Positions 1 through 7,546 of a stretch of DNA of 64,000 nucleotides are shown here, piece after piece. Both the position numbers and the translations under genes were made by a program. The notes under the pieces are model-generated. The model was given only the letters and a program-made list of their open reading frames with translations. It did not search any database and was not told where the DNA came from. The stretch comes from JBHJGM01 sp050331815 (GTDB lineage Bacteria; Verrucomicrobiota; Verrucomicrobiia; Opitutales; JBHJGM01), in NCBI GenBank assembly GCA_050331815.1, contig JBHJGM010000011.1, forward strand, positions 62,001 through 126,000, read 5' to 3'. How positions within the stretch are numbered: position 1 is the stretch's first letter; every line of letters begins with the position of its first letter.

Positions 1-539
1 GCGATTTGGCCGAAGCCGTGCGGCAGGGCGAGTTTCGCGAGGATTTGTTTTATCGGCTCAACGTGGTGGAGGTGCGCCTGCCCGCGTTGCGTGAGCGTGT
101 TGATGATATCCCGCTCCTGATTGACCACTTCGTTGGCCAGTTTGCCAAGGAGAACGACCGGCCGGCCCCGCGTTTCTCGGCGCAGGCAATGGAGCGGCTC
201 ACCGCCTACGCTTGGCCAGGCAACATCCGCGAATTGCGCAACTTCTGCGAAAACATGGCCATCATGCACAGCGGACGCGAAGTCAGTATCTACGATTTGG
301 AAACGCGTCTGCGGGGCGATCTGCATCCCTCCGAACAAGCCGATCAGGCTCGTGGCGGCGGCATTGCCCCCGAACGGCGGCTTTCGCGTGAGGAAAACGA
401 AAAATTTCTGCTGCGCAACGCCTTGATGGAAGCCCGCGGGAATCGCACACGGGCGGCCGAGTTGATGGGCATCAGTCGGCGCACCCTGCACCGCAAGCTG
501 GCACAATGGCCGGAGTTGGATGTCCGTGAAACCGGCTAA
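1..539 (+). CDS. Sigma-54-dependent transcriptional activator, C-terminal part (5' end outside window)
   Basis: The reading frame is open from base 3, so the gene begins before the window. The visible 178 residues are the end of an AAA+ sigma-54 interaction domain, with an arginine-finger segment (FREDLFYRLNVV, about residues 11-22) and a sensor-2 motif WPGNIRELRN. A linker of about 50 residues follows, then a Fis-type helix-turn-helix (NRTRAAELMGISRRTLHRKL). Proteins of the NtrC family use this layout to remodel RNA polymerase-sigma-54 at an enhancer. Whether the missing N-terminus is a response-regulator receiver or another sensor cannot be told. The target genes are unknown; the next gene, a PstS-like protein 30 bases downstream, is one candidate. 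Confidence 0.93.
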   Translation, partial: DLAEAVRQGEFREDLFYRLNVVEVRLPALRERVDDIPLLIDHFVGQFAKENDRPAPRFSAQAMERLTAYAWPGNIRELRNFCENMAIMHSGREVSIYDLETRLRGDLHPSEQADQARGGGIAPERRLSREENEKFLLRNALMEARGNRTRAAELMGISRRTLHRKLAQWPELDVRETG

Positions 540-569
540 ATCCGCCAGACTTCTTTAAGAAATGCGTTG

Positions 570-1505
570 ATGCACGATGCACGCCTTGCTTTTGTGAACT
601 TTTTCACGGTGATCCACACACGGTTATCCTTCTTCCTAGGCACCTGCCTGTCCCTGCTGAGTCCCTCCGTTTCTGCGGAGTCGTTTCGTCTGGCCGGTTC
701 AGATCTGGTGGCGCCCGCGCTTGAATCGGTTTTGCAGACCCTCGCTGACCAGCGCTCGATGGCCCTGAGTGTCGACCTGGGCGGGACCATCCCCGGCCGC
801 ACGGCCCTGAGCAATGGCGACGCCGATGTCGCCATCATCGCGGTGCCCGACAATCAGGAGCTCAGCTCCGAAGGTCTGCGCCGAGTGCCGCTGGCCTTTC
901 AGATCTCCGTGGTGGTCGTGCAGGGCGGCAATTCGCTGCCGGGGATTTCCGCTGAGGAACTGGCGGGAATTTTCAGCGATTCGGCTGAACGCTCCATTCG
1001 CAACTGGGCCGACCTCGACGAAAGCGCCAGCTTTGGTGATGACAAAATCAACCCCCTGGCCGTCAGCAGCGAAGACACGTTCCTCGCGCTGGAATTGTTC
1101 AAGTACTCGGTCATGCCCAAAGGCTCGCTGCTGAACAACGTCACGCTCTTTGAAGCGCAGAAGGATGCCGAGTCGCGCCTGCTCAAAGACAGCAGCGCCA
1201 TCGCCGTGCTGCCCGCCCCGCCGGAATCGCGGCTGCTGCGCGTGCTTCCGATTTCCAAGGGCCGCACTTCGGACGGGCAGACCAACCCGGCTTTCGGGCC
1301 CTCAGCGGAAAATGTGTACCACGGCGACTATGCGCTTCGCCTGCCTTTATACATCGTCTTTGACCAGGGGCGCGCCAGCGAGGTGGAGCCGCTCGTACGC
1401 ATGCTGCTCACCGAGGAGGTTTCCAAAGCGCTTGAGGCGGAAGGGTTTGTGACCGTACCTGAGAAATTCCGGCTGGACATTCTCGACGTGCTTGACAGGC
1501 CCTAG
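570..1505 (+). CDS. PstS-like periplasmic substrate-binding protein
   Basis: This 311-residue protein has an N-terminal hydrophobic signal segment ending near SVSAES (about residues 25-38). It is followed by a periplasmic binding fold of the phosphate-binding type: a strand like FRLAGSDLVAPALESVL, then GDADVAIIAV and later SSEDTFLALELFKY. I chose the ATG at 570 over the TTG just before it. No permease or ATPase genes of a Pst system lie beside it, so it could be an orphan binding protein or act with the sigma-54 activator upstream. Phosphate as ligand is a family inference; I do not see a decisive binding-site signature. Confidence 0.75.
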   Translation: MHDARLAFVNFFTVIHTRLSFFLGTCLSLLSPSVSAESFRLAGSDLVAPALESVLQTLADQRSMALSVDLGGTIPGRTALSNGDADVAIIAVPDNQELSSEGLRRVPLAFQISVVVVQGGNSLPGISAEELAGIFSDSAERSIRNWADLDESASFGDDKINPLAVSSEDTFLALELFKYSVMPKGSLLNNVTLFEAQKDAESRLLKDSSAIAVLPAPPESRLLRVLPISKGRTSDGQTNPAFGPSAENVYHGDYALRLPLYIVFDQGRASEVEPLVRMLLTEEVSKALEAEGFVTVPEKFRLDILDVLDRP

Positions 1506-1532
1506 TGATTTTCCGATTCTTTAATTTCCAAC

Positions 1533-1556
1533 GAAGCTGTTAAAGCTTCATTTGTT
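1533..1556 (+). terminator. Possible weak terminator after the PstS-like gene
   Basis: A perfect 6-bp inverted repeat GAAGCT/AGCTTC with a 5-base loop (1533-1549) is followed by ATTTGTT. The U-tract is short and broken, so termination here is uncertain. It lies between the PstS-like gene and the tRNA. Confidence 0.4.
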
Positions 1557-1633
<77 letters not shown>

Positions 1634-1682
1634 CCCGAGGTTGGCTCATGAGTGGGATGCGTTTGTTGGGTTTGCTTGGGAT

Positions 1683-2051
1683 TTATCCCTGTTGGAAGGC
1701 GACTTCGCGCAAGTCCTCGCAGCCGGGTAACTGCCGCAAGCGCTGGATGATTTCCCGCTTTCGAAACATCAGTTCGTTGCGCACCACGGAATTGGCCGCA
1801 TAGACGTGCAGCCGACGGTGGTTTTGAATACGTACCGGCGAGCACCGCTCCGCCCATTTTTCGCCGACCACGTGCTTCCACTGGCGCATGATGGTCTCCT
1901 CAACACGTTTTTCCCCGATACGGTAGTTTTTCAAGGTGGTGTCGATAAGCCCGTCGAGCGCAACCGGCCCCCGGCTGCGCGCTGGCGCATCTCCGGGAGG
2001 CAGTCCGCGCAGGCTGGCGATCAGGCGCTGGGCTTCGTGTGAAAGCGGCAT
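1683..2051 (-). CDS. DUF721 / DciA-like protein
   Basis: This 122-residue basic protein carries a DUF721 core: VEETIMRQWKHVVGEKWAE, then RLHVYAANSVVRNELMFRKR and a closing amphipathic helix. DUF721 includes DciA, which loads the replicative helicase in many bacteria lacking DnaC-type loaders; here that role is inferred from the family. The chosen ATG at 2051 starts MPLSHEAQRL, 10 bases after the HAD gene's stop. An open frame continues upstream, but only as antisense to that gene. It is the last gene of the leftward operon that begins with the GT9 gene at 5429. Confidence 0.75.
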   Translation of the reverse strand: MPLSHEAQRLIASLRGLPPGDAPARSRGPVALDGLIDTTLKNYRIGEKRVEETIMRQWKHVVGEKWAERCSPVRIQNHRRLHVYAANSVVRNELMFRKREIIQRLRQLPGCEDLREVAFQQG

Positions 2052-2061
2052 CTTTGAATGC

Positions 2062-2820
2062 TTACAACTTTGCCCTGCGACGACAAGGCAGACCTGCCGC
2101 GTCCTCCAAGGCCAACCGCTGCGGCAGTTCCGCAAGCGAAGCGATCGCCGGACAGTTGCGTGCCTGCGCTTTGGCTGAGTCAGGCTGCACCCACAGGGAC
2201 TGAAAGTCGGCCCCGTGCGCGCCTTCGATGTCCGCGCTGTACGAATCGCCGACGTGGCAGATGGTTCGCGGCTCCAGACCGAGCGCCTCGGCAATCGCGG
2301 CAAAGGCCTTGGGCGCGGGTTTGCTCCAGCCGATCTCGCTGGAAATACCCACGTAGCGAAAGAAGCGGGTCCAGCCTAGTTCCTTTAGCAGCGGGTGCAG
2401 TCGGCGGTCCCAATTGGATAGGATAGCCAGCGGCACGTTGTAGCCCGTCAGAATTTCCAGCGTTTCGACAGCGCCCGGAAGCGGGCGCCAGTACCGCTTC
2501 GACTCGAAAGCCGTCCAGAGTGCGTCAAAAACCGTCTCGGGGACCGGTCTTGTAAAGTCGGGCGGCAACGTTTGCGCGACCACGGCTTGCCAGAATGCGC
2601 GTTCCTTGGGCTCGCTGGTGGCTTGTTCGGTGCGGGCTTCGGTGGTGCTCTTAAAGGCCTGAGGAAAGCGTGCGTCGATGAGCGCAGGTAATGGCGCGGG
2701 GTAGCCCAGTTCGGCGAGGATTTCCGCGTAAATGACACCCACCGACGGATGCACCTCCAGCAGTGTGTTGCCGACGTCGAAACAGACTGCCCGCACGTCT
2801 TCTAGCATCCGGTGATTCAT
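2062..2820 (-). CDS. HAD-superfamily hydrolase (subfamily IA)
   Basis: This 252-residue enzyme has the HAD motifs. Motif I is FDVGNTLLE near residue 14; the usual DxDxT second Asp is replaced by Gly-Asn, as in the REG-2/HDHD3-like subgroup. Motif II is ILSNWD near residue 138, motif III is a Lys in the GWSKPAP segment, and motif IV is HVGDSYSADIEGA near residue 192. Members of this subgroup are phosphatases of unassigned substrate. Its start codon overlaps the stop of the GT2 gene (ATGA), so it is translationally coupled to the core glycosyltransferases. It may therefore dephosphorylate a sugar-phosphate precursor, but this is inference. Confidence 0.85.
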   Translation of the reverse strand: MNHRMLEDVRAVCFDVGNTLLEVHPSVGVIYAEILAELGYPAPLPALIDARFPQAFKSTTEARTEQATSEPKERAFWQAVVAQTLPPDFTRPVPETVFDALWTAFESKRYWRPLPGAVETLEILTGYNVPLAILSNWDRRLHPLLKELGWTRFFRYVGISSEIGWSKPAPKAFAAIAEALGLEPRTICHVGDSYSADIEGAHGADFQSLWVQPDSAKAQARNCPAIASLAELPQRLALEDAAGLPCRRRAKL

Positions 2821-3620
2821 GAAGCCGGTATGCCGAGATACTGGTCGAGGCCGCGCTGGCAGCGAATGCGTTTCTCGCGGCGCGAGGCTTCCAGAAGATC
2901 GTCGTTGGTCTTCAATCGGTCACGCGAGCGCGGCGGGTGGTTTAGGTGGTACACCAGCGCGCGCCCGTGGACGAACTTGCGCACGCGCCCGAGGTGGTAG
3001 AGGCGCAGGGCCAGGTCGGAATCCTCGCGACCCCAGCCTTCGTAAGCTTCGTCAAACCCATTGATGGCCAGCAAATCTTTGCGCCAGACGCCCACGTTGC
3101 AGCCGAGTACACCATACATCTCGGTGTTACGCCGAACGACTGGGCGCGGTGTCCGCAGGGCTTTCAAAACGCCGCTGGCTTGTCCGCGCAGCGCCAGGGC
3201 TGCAAAGCCGCGCTCACCGCGAAGAAACGACGGTACGGCAGGCTCCTTTACGAAGGCGCGCCGAGCCTGCACAAAGCAGTCTGTCTCTGCCAGCGCGGCA
3301 TGATCGGCCACGAAAGACTTGGCCGGCACGCAATCGCCATCGAGGAAGACGCAGTAATCTCCGGAAGCCTGCGCGATGGCGCGGTTGAGGATCGGAGCGG
3401 GGCGAAAACCGCGATTCTCCTGCCAAAGGTGGTGCAACGGCAAGTTACCCTGAGTCCGAGCTGCCTGAATGACGTCCGCCGTAGCGGGCCCGGAACCGTC
3501 GTCGGCGATCAGCACTTCTTTAGGTGCCTGAGGGGCACCGAGGAGGGACTCCAGCACGCGCCGCAGGGAGTCGGGCTCATCGAAGGTCTTGACGATCACG
3601 CTGAGGCTGGAAGCGTTCAC
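2817..3620 (-). CDS. Glycosyltransferase family 2
   Basis: This 267-residue protein begins MNASSLSVIVKTFDEP, the first strand of a GT-A fold. It continues with VLIADDGSG, the metal-binding CVFLDGDCV segment and a C-terminal galactosyltransferase-like region (INGFDEAYEGWGREDSDLALR) found in processive-type GT2 enzymes. I chose GTG at 3620 because the conserved strand starts five residues later. This makes the gene overlap the 3' end of the previous GT2 gene by 44 bases. It overlaps the following HAD gene by 4 bases. No membrane segments are evident. Donor and acceptor sugars are unknown; context points to lipooligosaccharide core or capsule sugars. Confidence 0.85.
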   Translation of the reverse strand: MNASSLSVIVKTFDEPDSLRRVLESLLGAPQAPKEVLIADDGSGPATADVIQAARTQGNLPLHHLWQENRGFRPAPILNRAIAQASGDYCVFLDGDCVPAKSFVADHAALAETDCFVQARRAFVKEPAVPSFLRGERGFAALALRGQASGVLKALRTPRPVVRRNTEMYGVLGCNVGVWRKDLLAINGFDEAYEGWGREDSDLALRLYHLGRVRKFVHGRALVYHLNHPPRSRDRLKTNDDLLEASRREKRIRCQRGLDQYLGIPAS

Positions 3621-4398
3621 GGATGGCGGGTTCGTGGGCGTATTCGTAAAGGCGGCTGTGGCGGACAAAGGTTGAGAATGCCGTCGACAGCGCAATATAC
3701 AACCCCGGGAAGCCATCGAGAAAGCCCCGCCGCAAAAAGTAAGCGCGCACGAAGCGCCAAGGCGGACGCAGCAAGGCTTTCCACACCGAGAAGTGGCGGC
3801 CTTTGTCGACCTCGCGTTGCAGGAAGATGTCGCCAAAGTAGGCCATCTTGGCGATTTGGCTGTTAAGGGTGGGGTTGGAGTAATGGTGCAGATCGGCCGC
3901 CAGACGTTTGACCGGCCCCCCGACCTCCATGCGGTCGTGCTCGCGCGAGCCGCCCCAGCGGCCCTTGCCGTTGCGAATCAGCCGCAGGGACCAGTCCGGA
4001 TACCAGTCGCCGTGCGTGATCCAGCGGCCCAGAAACCAGACCTTGCGCTTGAACTGCGCGCCAACGTAGCTCGAGTCATCAGCCTCGACGAAGGCACGCA
4101 GCTCGGCCTGTAATTCGGGGGAGAGCTCCTCATCCGCGTCGATGCAAAGCACCCAGGGCTGCGTGACTTTTTCCAGCGCGCGGTTTTTCTGATCGCGATG
4201 CCCGCGCCAGGGCTCCTCGAAAACCTTAGCCCCAAACGATTCGGCGATGACAACGGTTTCATCGGTGCAATCGTTGACGACGACCACGATTTCCCGGGCC
4301 AGGGCGGCCACGCTTTTGAGGCAGCGTGGGAGGTTGCGCGCCTCGTTGGAGGCGATGAGCGCGACGCTCAGCGGGAGGGCGTCCGGTGGAGACTTCAT
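3577..4398 (-). CDS. WaaE/KdtX-like glycosyltransferase family 2
   Basis: This 273-residue protein begins with SVALIASNEARNLPRCLKSV and IVVVVNDCTDETVVIA, then has the metal-site stretch CIDADEELSP and the WGGSREHDRMEV region. The order and spacing match the WaaE/KdtX family, which adds a glucose-type residue to heptose in the LPS core. The C-terminal segment WRFVRAYFLRRGFLDGFPGL is also typical of this group. The ATG at 4398 overlaps the stop of the upstream GT9 gene (ATGA). The exact sugar transferred is not visible in the sequence. Confidence 0.85.
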   Translation of the reverse strand: MKSPPDALPLSVALIASNEARNLPRCLKSVAALAREIVVVVNDCTDETVVIAESFGAKVFEEPWRGHRDQKNRALEKVTQPWVLCIDADEELSPELQAELRAFVEADDSSYVGAQFKRKVWFLGRWITHGDWYPDWSLRLIRNGKGRWGGSREHDRMEVGGPVKRLAADLHHYSNPTLNSQIAKMAYFGDIFLQREVDKGRHFSVWKALLRPPWRFVRAYFLRRGFLDGFPGLYIALSTAFSTFVRHSRLYEYAHEPAIRERFQPQRDRQDLR

Positions 4399-5429
4399 CG
4401 CGTGGCGACCGGCGCGTACTCGAGAATTCTGGCCAGCGCGTCCATCACCTGCTGCGGCGTGATCGCATCGATACAACGTGTGGCCGCGGCGCAGTCGCTG
4501 AGGTGGCCGCTGCAGGCACACAGCGAGCCGCGCAGGATTTGGTGCGCAGAACCGATGGGAGCCCAGCGTTCGGCGGAGGTCGGGCCAAACAAGCCGACCG
4601 TCGGCAGGCCCAAACCAGCGGCGAGGTGCAACGGAGCGGTGTCGCCGGAGATGAAAGCTGCGGCGTGGCCGAGCATCGCCAGAAAATGCTCGAGGTCGGG
4701 CTGGGGTGGAAACAGTTCGATGGTCGGGTCTACTCTGCGCAGGTCCTCCAGCAGCTGTTGCTCTCGCGGCGAGGGACCGCTGGAAAAGAGCAGCGGTGTT
4801 TGCGGAAAACGCTCGCGATGATGGGCCCAGACTTCCGCCCACCGGGCAACCGGCCATTCTTTTTTGCGCTGACTGGTGGAAAGGTGCGCGACCACGCTGC
4901 CTGCGGGCAGGGTCCCCAGCGCGGCTTCAAATAGCTGCTTGTCCGGCTGCGTTTCCAGCGACCAGTTGGTGGGCGCCGCGATGCCCCAGGGCTTCAGCAC
5001 AAACCAGTCGCGCACCGTTTCGTGACGGGTTGTATCGAGTTCCTCGATCGTCTGCTTGTAGAGTAGCCGCCTCCAGCGAAAGCCCTTGGCCGGGCGCACG
5101 CCCAAGCGTTCTTTTGCTCCGATCAGGCGGCTGAGCCAGGCTCCGCGGTCATTGCCCACAAAGTCCACCGAGCGGTCGAAGCGCTGCTGGCGCAGCTCAC
5201 GAATAAGGCGGAGGCTGCGCGCGACTTTCCATTTGCCACGCGCGCGGGGCAGAGGCCAGACGCGGTCGATCCAGTCGAGGTTGCGGAGGATGGCCTGGGC
5301 GTCGTCGGCCACCAGCACATGGATTTCGTCGTCGGGATGCGCGGCTCGCAAGGCTCGCAAGGCCGGCACCATGATGGCCACGTCGCCGAGGTACTTGAAT
5401 TTGATTGCCAGGGTCTTCCGCTTGGACAT
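4395..5429 (-). CDS. Glycosyltransferase family 9 (heptosyltransferase-like)
   Basis: This 344-residue protein has the two-domain GT-B pattern of ADP-heptose:LPS heptosyltransferases. The N-terminus MSKRKTLAIKFKYLGDVAIM ends in the G-D of the acceptor site, with HLSTSQRKKEWPVARWAEV midway and the donor-site signature FISGDTAPLHLAAGLGLPTV. A late Cys-rich stretch (CACSGHLSDCAAATRC) resembles the conserved cysteines of WaaQ-type enzymes. I took ATG at 5429 because upstream residues are Arg-rich and unlike the family. It opens the leftward operon GT9-GT2-GT2-HAD-DUF721 and is divergent from another GT9 gene. Confidence 0.88.
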   Translation of the reverse strand: MSKRKTLAIKFKYLGDVAIMVPALRALRAAHPDDEIHVLVADDAQAILRNLDWIDRVWPLPRARGKWKVARSLRLIRELRQQRFDRSVDFVGNDRGAWLSRLIGAKERLGVRPAKGFRWRRLLYKQTIEELDTTRHETVRDWFVLKPWGIAAPTNWSLETQPDKQLFEAALGTLPAGSVVAHLSTSQRKKEWPVARWAEVWAHHRERFPQTPLLFSSGPSPREQQLLEDLRRVDPTIELFPPQPDLEHFLAMLGHAAAFISGDTAPLHLAAGLGLPTVGLFGPTSAERWAPIGSAHQILRGSLCACSGHLSDCAAATRCIDAITPQQVMDALARILEYAPVATR

Positions 5430-5487
5430 GGGATGCTCGCGAGGGCGCCGCCGCCATGGTTCGCGCAAGGTTGAAACGACCATACGT

Positions 5488-6525
5488 GTGCAACAGCAAG
5501 CGCAATCTTTTTACAACCTTATTCGCGACGCGCGAAAGGTGCTGGTGCTCGATCTGGGTTTTCTGGGTGATACCATCCACCTGATTCCCGCGTTGCGCTG
5601 TGTGCGTGAGGCCCTGCCCGAGGCGCAACTCGAGGTGATGGTGGCCGCACACATCCAATCCATCCTGGAGTTGACGCCCTGGGTCGACCGCGTCCTGGGC
5701 TACAAGCGCTTCCCGAAGTCCCCGCCGCTGTATCGGCAGGGCCACTACATCCGCCAGTTGCGCGCGGCCGGTTACGACGCCGTGATCAATCTGAACGGCT
5801 CCGACCGCTCGAGCATCCTGACCCGGCTGAGTGGCGCACCGCTGCGGCTGGGCCGCGTACCCAAACGCCGGCACTGGTACTGGCCGCACCTGTTTACGCA
5901 TACCGTGTCGGTGCCATTCGGGGAACAGGCGCTCTTTCGACAGCGCTGGGACTGCCTGCAGCAGGCAGGCTTCCCAGGAAGGGAACCGACCTTCGCGGCG
6001 GAAATCCCACCGGCGGTGCAGGCAAGGATTGCGCAACGTCTCCAGCAGGCCGAAGGCTTCATCCACGTCAGCCCGAGCACCACGCTCGATTACAAAGACC
6101 TGCCCCTGGACTTGCAGGTGGCGATGCTCAATGAATTGCAGCGTGCACGTGGCGTACCTCTGGTGCTGTCGGCGGCGCCCAACCAGCGCGAGCAGGCCCG
6201 GCTTTCGGCGCTGTTGGAACATCTGGAGCAACCGCCTTTGCACGTCTTCCATGGCGACTTGAATCTGATCGAACTGGCGGCGGTGATCGAGCGAGCCGCG
6301 CTGCACCTGGGGGGCGATTCGGGGGCGCTGCACATCGCCTTCATGTTGGGCGTGCCGACGGTGTCGTGGTTTCGCCACTACGCGGACATGCAGGAATGGC
6401 TGCCAGTGGGCGAACAGCACCGGGCGGTGGTGGGCATCGCCTCGCCCGACGGCTTGCAGGGATTGACCGTGGAGGACTTTCTCACAGCGGTGCGCTATGT
6501 GCTGGACAAGCCCGAACTGGCCTGA
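5488..6525 (+). CDS. Glycosyltransferase family 9 (heptosyltransferase-like)
   Basis: About 345 residues. The start VLVLDLGFLGDTIHLIPALR and the donor-site segment LHLGGDSGALHIAFMLGVPTV mark a GT9 enzyme. The middle has FIHVSPSTTLDYKDLPLDL, the usual region before the donor domain. The start is uncertain: the frame is open far upstream as antisense to the divergent gene, and I prefer GTG at 5488, 13 residues before the conserved strand. That leaves a 58-base intergenic gap for two divergent promoters. It is followed at 42 bases by the GT10 gene, with which it may be cotranscribed. Confidence 0.82.
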   Translation: MQQQAQSFYNLIRDARKVLVLDLGFLGDTIHLIPALRCVREALPEAQLEVMVAAHIQSILELTPWVDRVLGYKRFPKSPPLYRQGHYIRQLRAAGYDAVINLNGSDRSSILTRLSGAPLRLGRVPKRRHWYWPHLFTHTVSVPFGEQALFRQRWDCLQQAGFPGREPTFAAEIPPAVQARIAQRLQQAEGFIHVSPSTTLDYKDLPLDLQVAMLNELQRARGVPLVLSAAPNQREQARLSALLEHLEQPPLHVFHGDLNLIELAAVIERAALHLGGDSGALHIAFMLGVPTVSWFRHYADMQEWLPVGEQHRAVVGIASPDGLQGLTVEDFLTAVRYVLDKPELA

Positions 6526-6567
6526 GCGCTTGCCGGGAGGCCGTTGGCAGTGTGAGGTGATGCGGCC

Positions 6568-7542
6568 ATGAGCGGCGACAAGCCACAGCTTTTTCTGGAC
6601 ATCTGCGACACGGGTAACCGTAGCGACAAGACCCGGCACCCCTTCATCCGGCTGCTGCGCCAACGCTACGATGTTCGCCTGGTCGACCGTCCGGAACTGC
6701 TGCTGGTCGGCCACGCCGGGCACAAGCACCGCCTGTACACCTGCGCCAAGCTCTTCTTCACCGACGAGGGCGATCAGCCGGATTTTCGTCACTACGATTA
6801 TGCAATCACCCAGCGCAAACTGGACGACCCGCGCCATTGTCGGCAGCCCTCCTACGCCCGCTGGCTCGACGACCCGAACCGGTTGATAAAGCAGCCGGGC
6901 GAGGCCGATAAGACGCTCGCCGAGAAGGACAAGTTCTGCGCGTTTTTCACCGGTTACGCAAATGCGAAAGTCCAGCACCGTATCGATTTTTTCAATACGC
7001 TTTCGCGATACCGTCCGGTCGATTCCGGTGGCAAGGCGATGAACAATATCGGCGGTCCGGTGCCCTTTGGACTGAAGGCCAAGCTGGCGTTTTTGCGTCG
7101 CTACAAATTCACCATCGCTTTTGAGAACAAGCAGTTGCCCGGCTACATCACCGAAAAAATCATCGAGCCGATGGCCGCGCGCAGTGTACCGATCTACTGG
7201 GGCGATCCGGGGATCGTGGAGGAGTTCAACCCGAAAAGTTTCATCAACGCCAACGACTTCGACTCGTTCAGGGCACTCGCCGACTACGTGGCCACCGTGG
7301 ATCAGGACGCGTCCCTCTACCGGGAGTATCTGGAGGCACCCTTCTTTAGGGGGAATGCCTTGAACCGCTTTTTTGCGCCCGAGTACCTGCTCAACTTTTT
7401 CGACCATGTGATCGGCGAAGCTCGAGCCAGGGCGGGCCAGCTTTCCGCGAGTCAGCCACCCTGGGGCCGCTGGCGCTTGGCCAAGGCCGACCACCCACGC
7501 AAGCCCGACGACGACGCCATGGACATGACCATGCGCGAGTGA
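6568..7542 (+). CDS. Glycosyltransferase family 10 (alpha-1,3-fucosyltransferase-like)
   Basis: This 324-residue protein contains the family 10 signature near residues 178-215: KFTIAFENKQLPGYITEKI followed by ARSVPIYWGDPGIVEEFNPKSFI. Enzymes of this family transfer fucose from GDP-fucose to GlcNAc or similar acceptors, as in Helicobacter Lewis antigens. The upstream stretch LFFTDEGDQPDFRHYDYAI matches the N-terminal domain of the family. The C-terminus is basic, as often seen where such enzymes bind membranes. It sits among core-oligosaccharide genes, suggesting a fucosylated or similarly modified surface glycan; the actual donor sugar is not proven. Confidence 0.9.
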   Translation: MSGDKPQLFLDICDTGNRSDKTRHPFIRLLRQRYDVRLVDRPELLLVGHAGHKHRLYTCAKLFFTDEGDQPDFRHYDYAITQRKLDDPRHCRQPSYARWLDDPNRLIKQPGEADKTLAEKDKFCAFFTGYANAKVQHRIDFFNTLSRYRPVDSGGKAMNNIGGPVPFGLKAKLAFLRRYKFTIAFENKQLPGYITEKIIEPMAARSVPIYWGDPGIVEEFNPKSFINANDFDSFRALADYVATVDQDASLYREYLEAPFFRGNALNRFFAPEYLLNFFDHVIGEARARAGQLSASQPPWGRWRLAKADHPRKPDDDAMDMTMRE

Positions 7543-7546
7543 TCTT

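Noticed and set aside
5197..7494. 765-codon open frame on the minus strand
   Set aside because: It lies antisense to the GT9 and GT10 genes, which have clear family motifs. Its translation has no motif and reflects high-GC codon bias.
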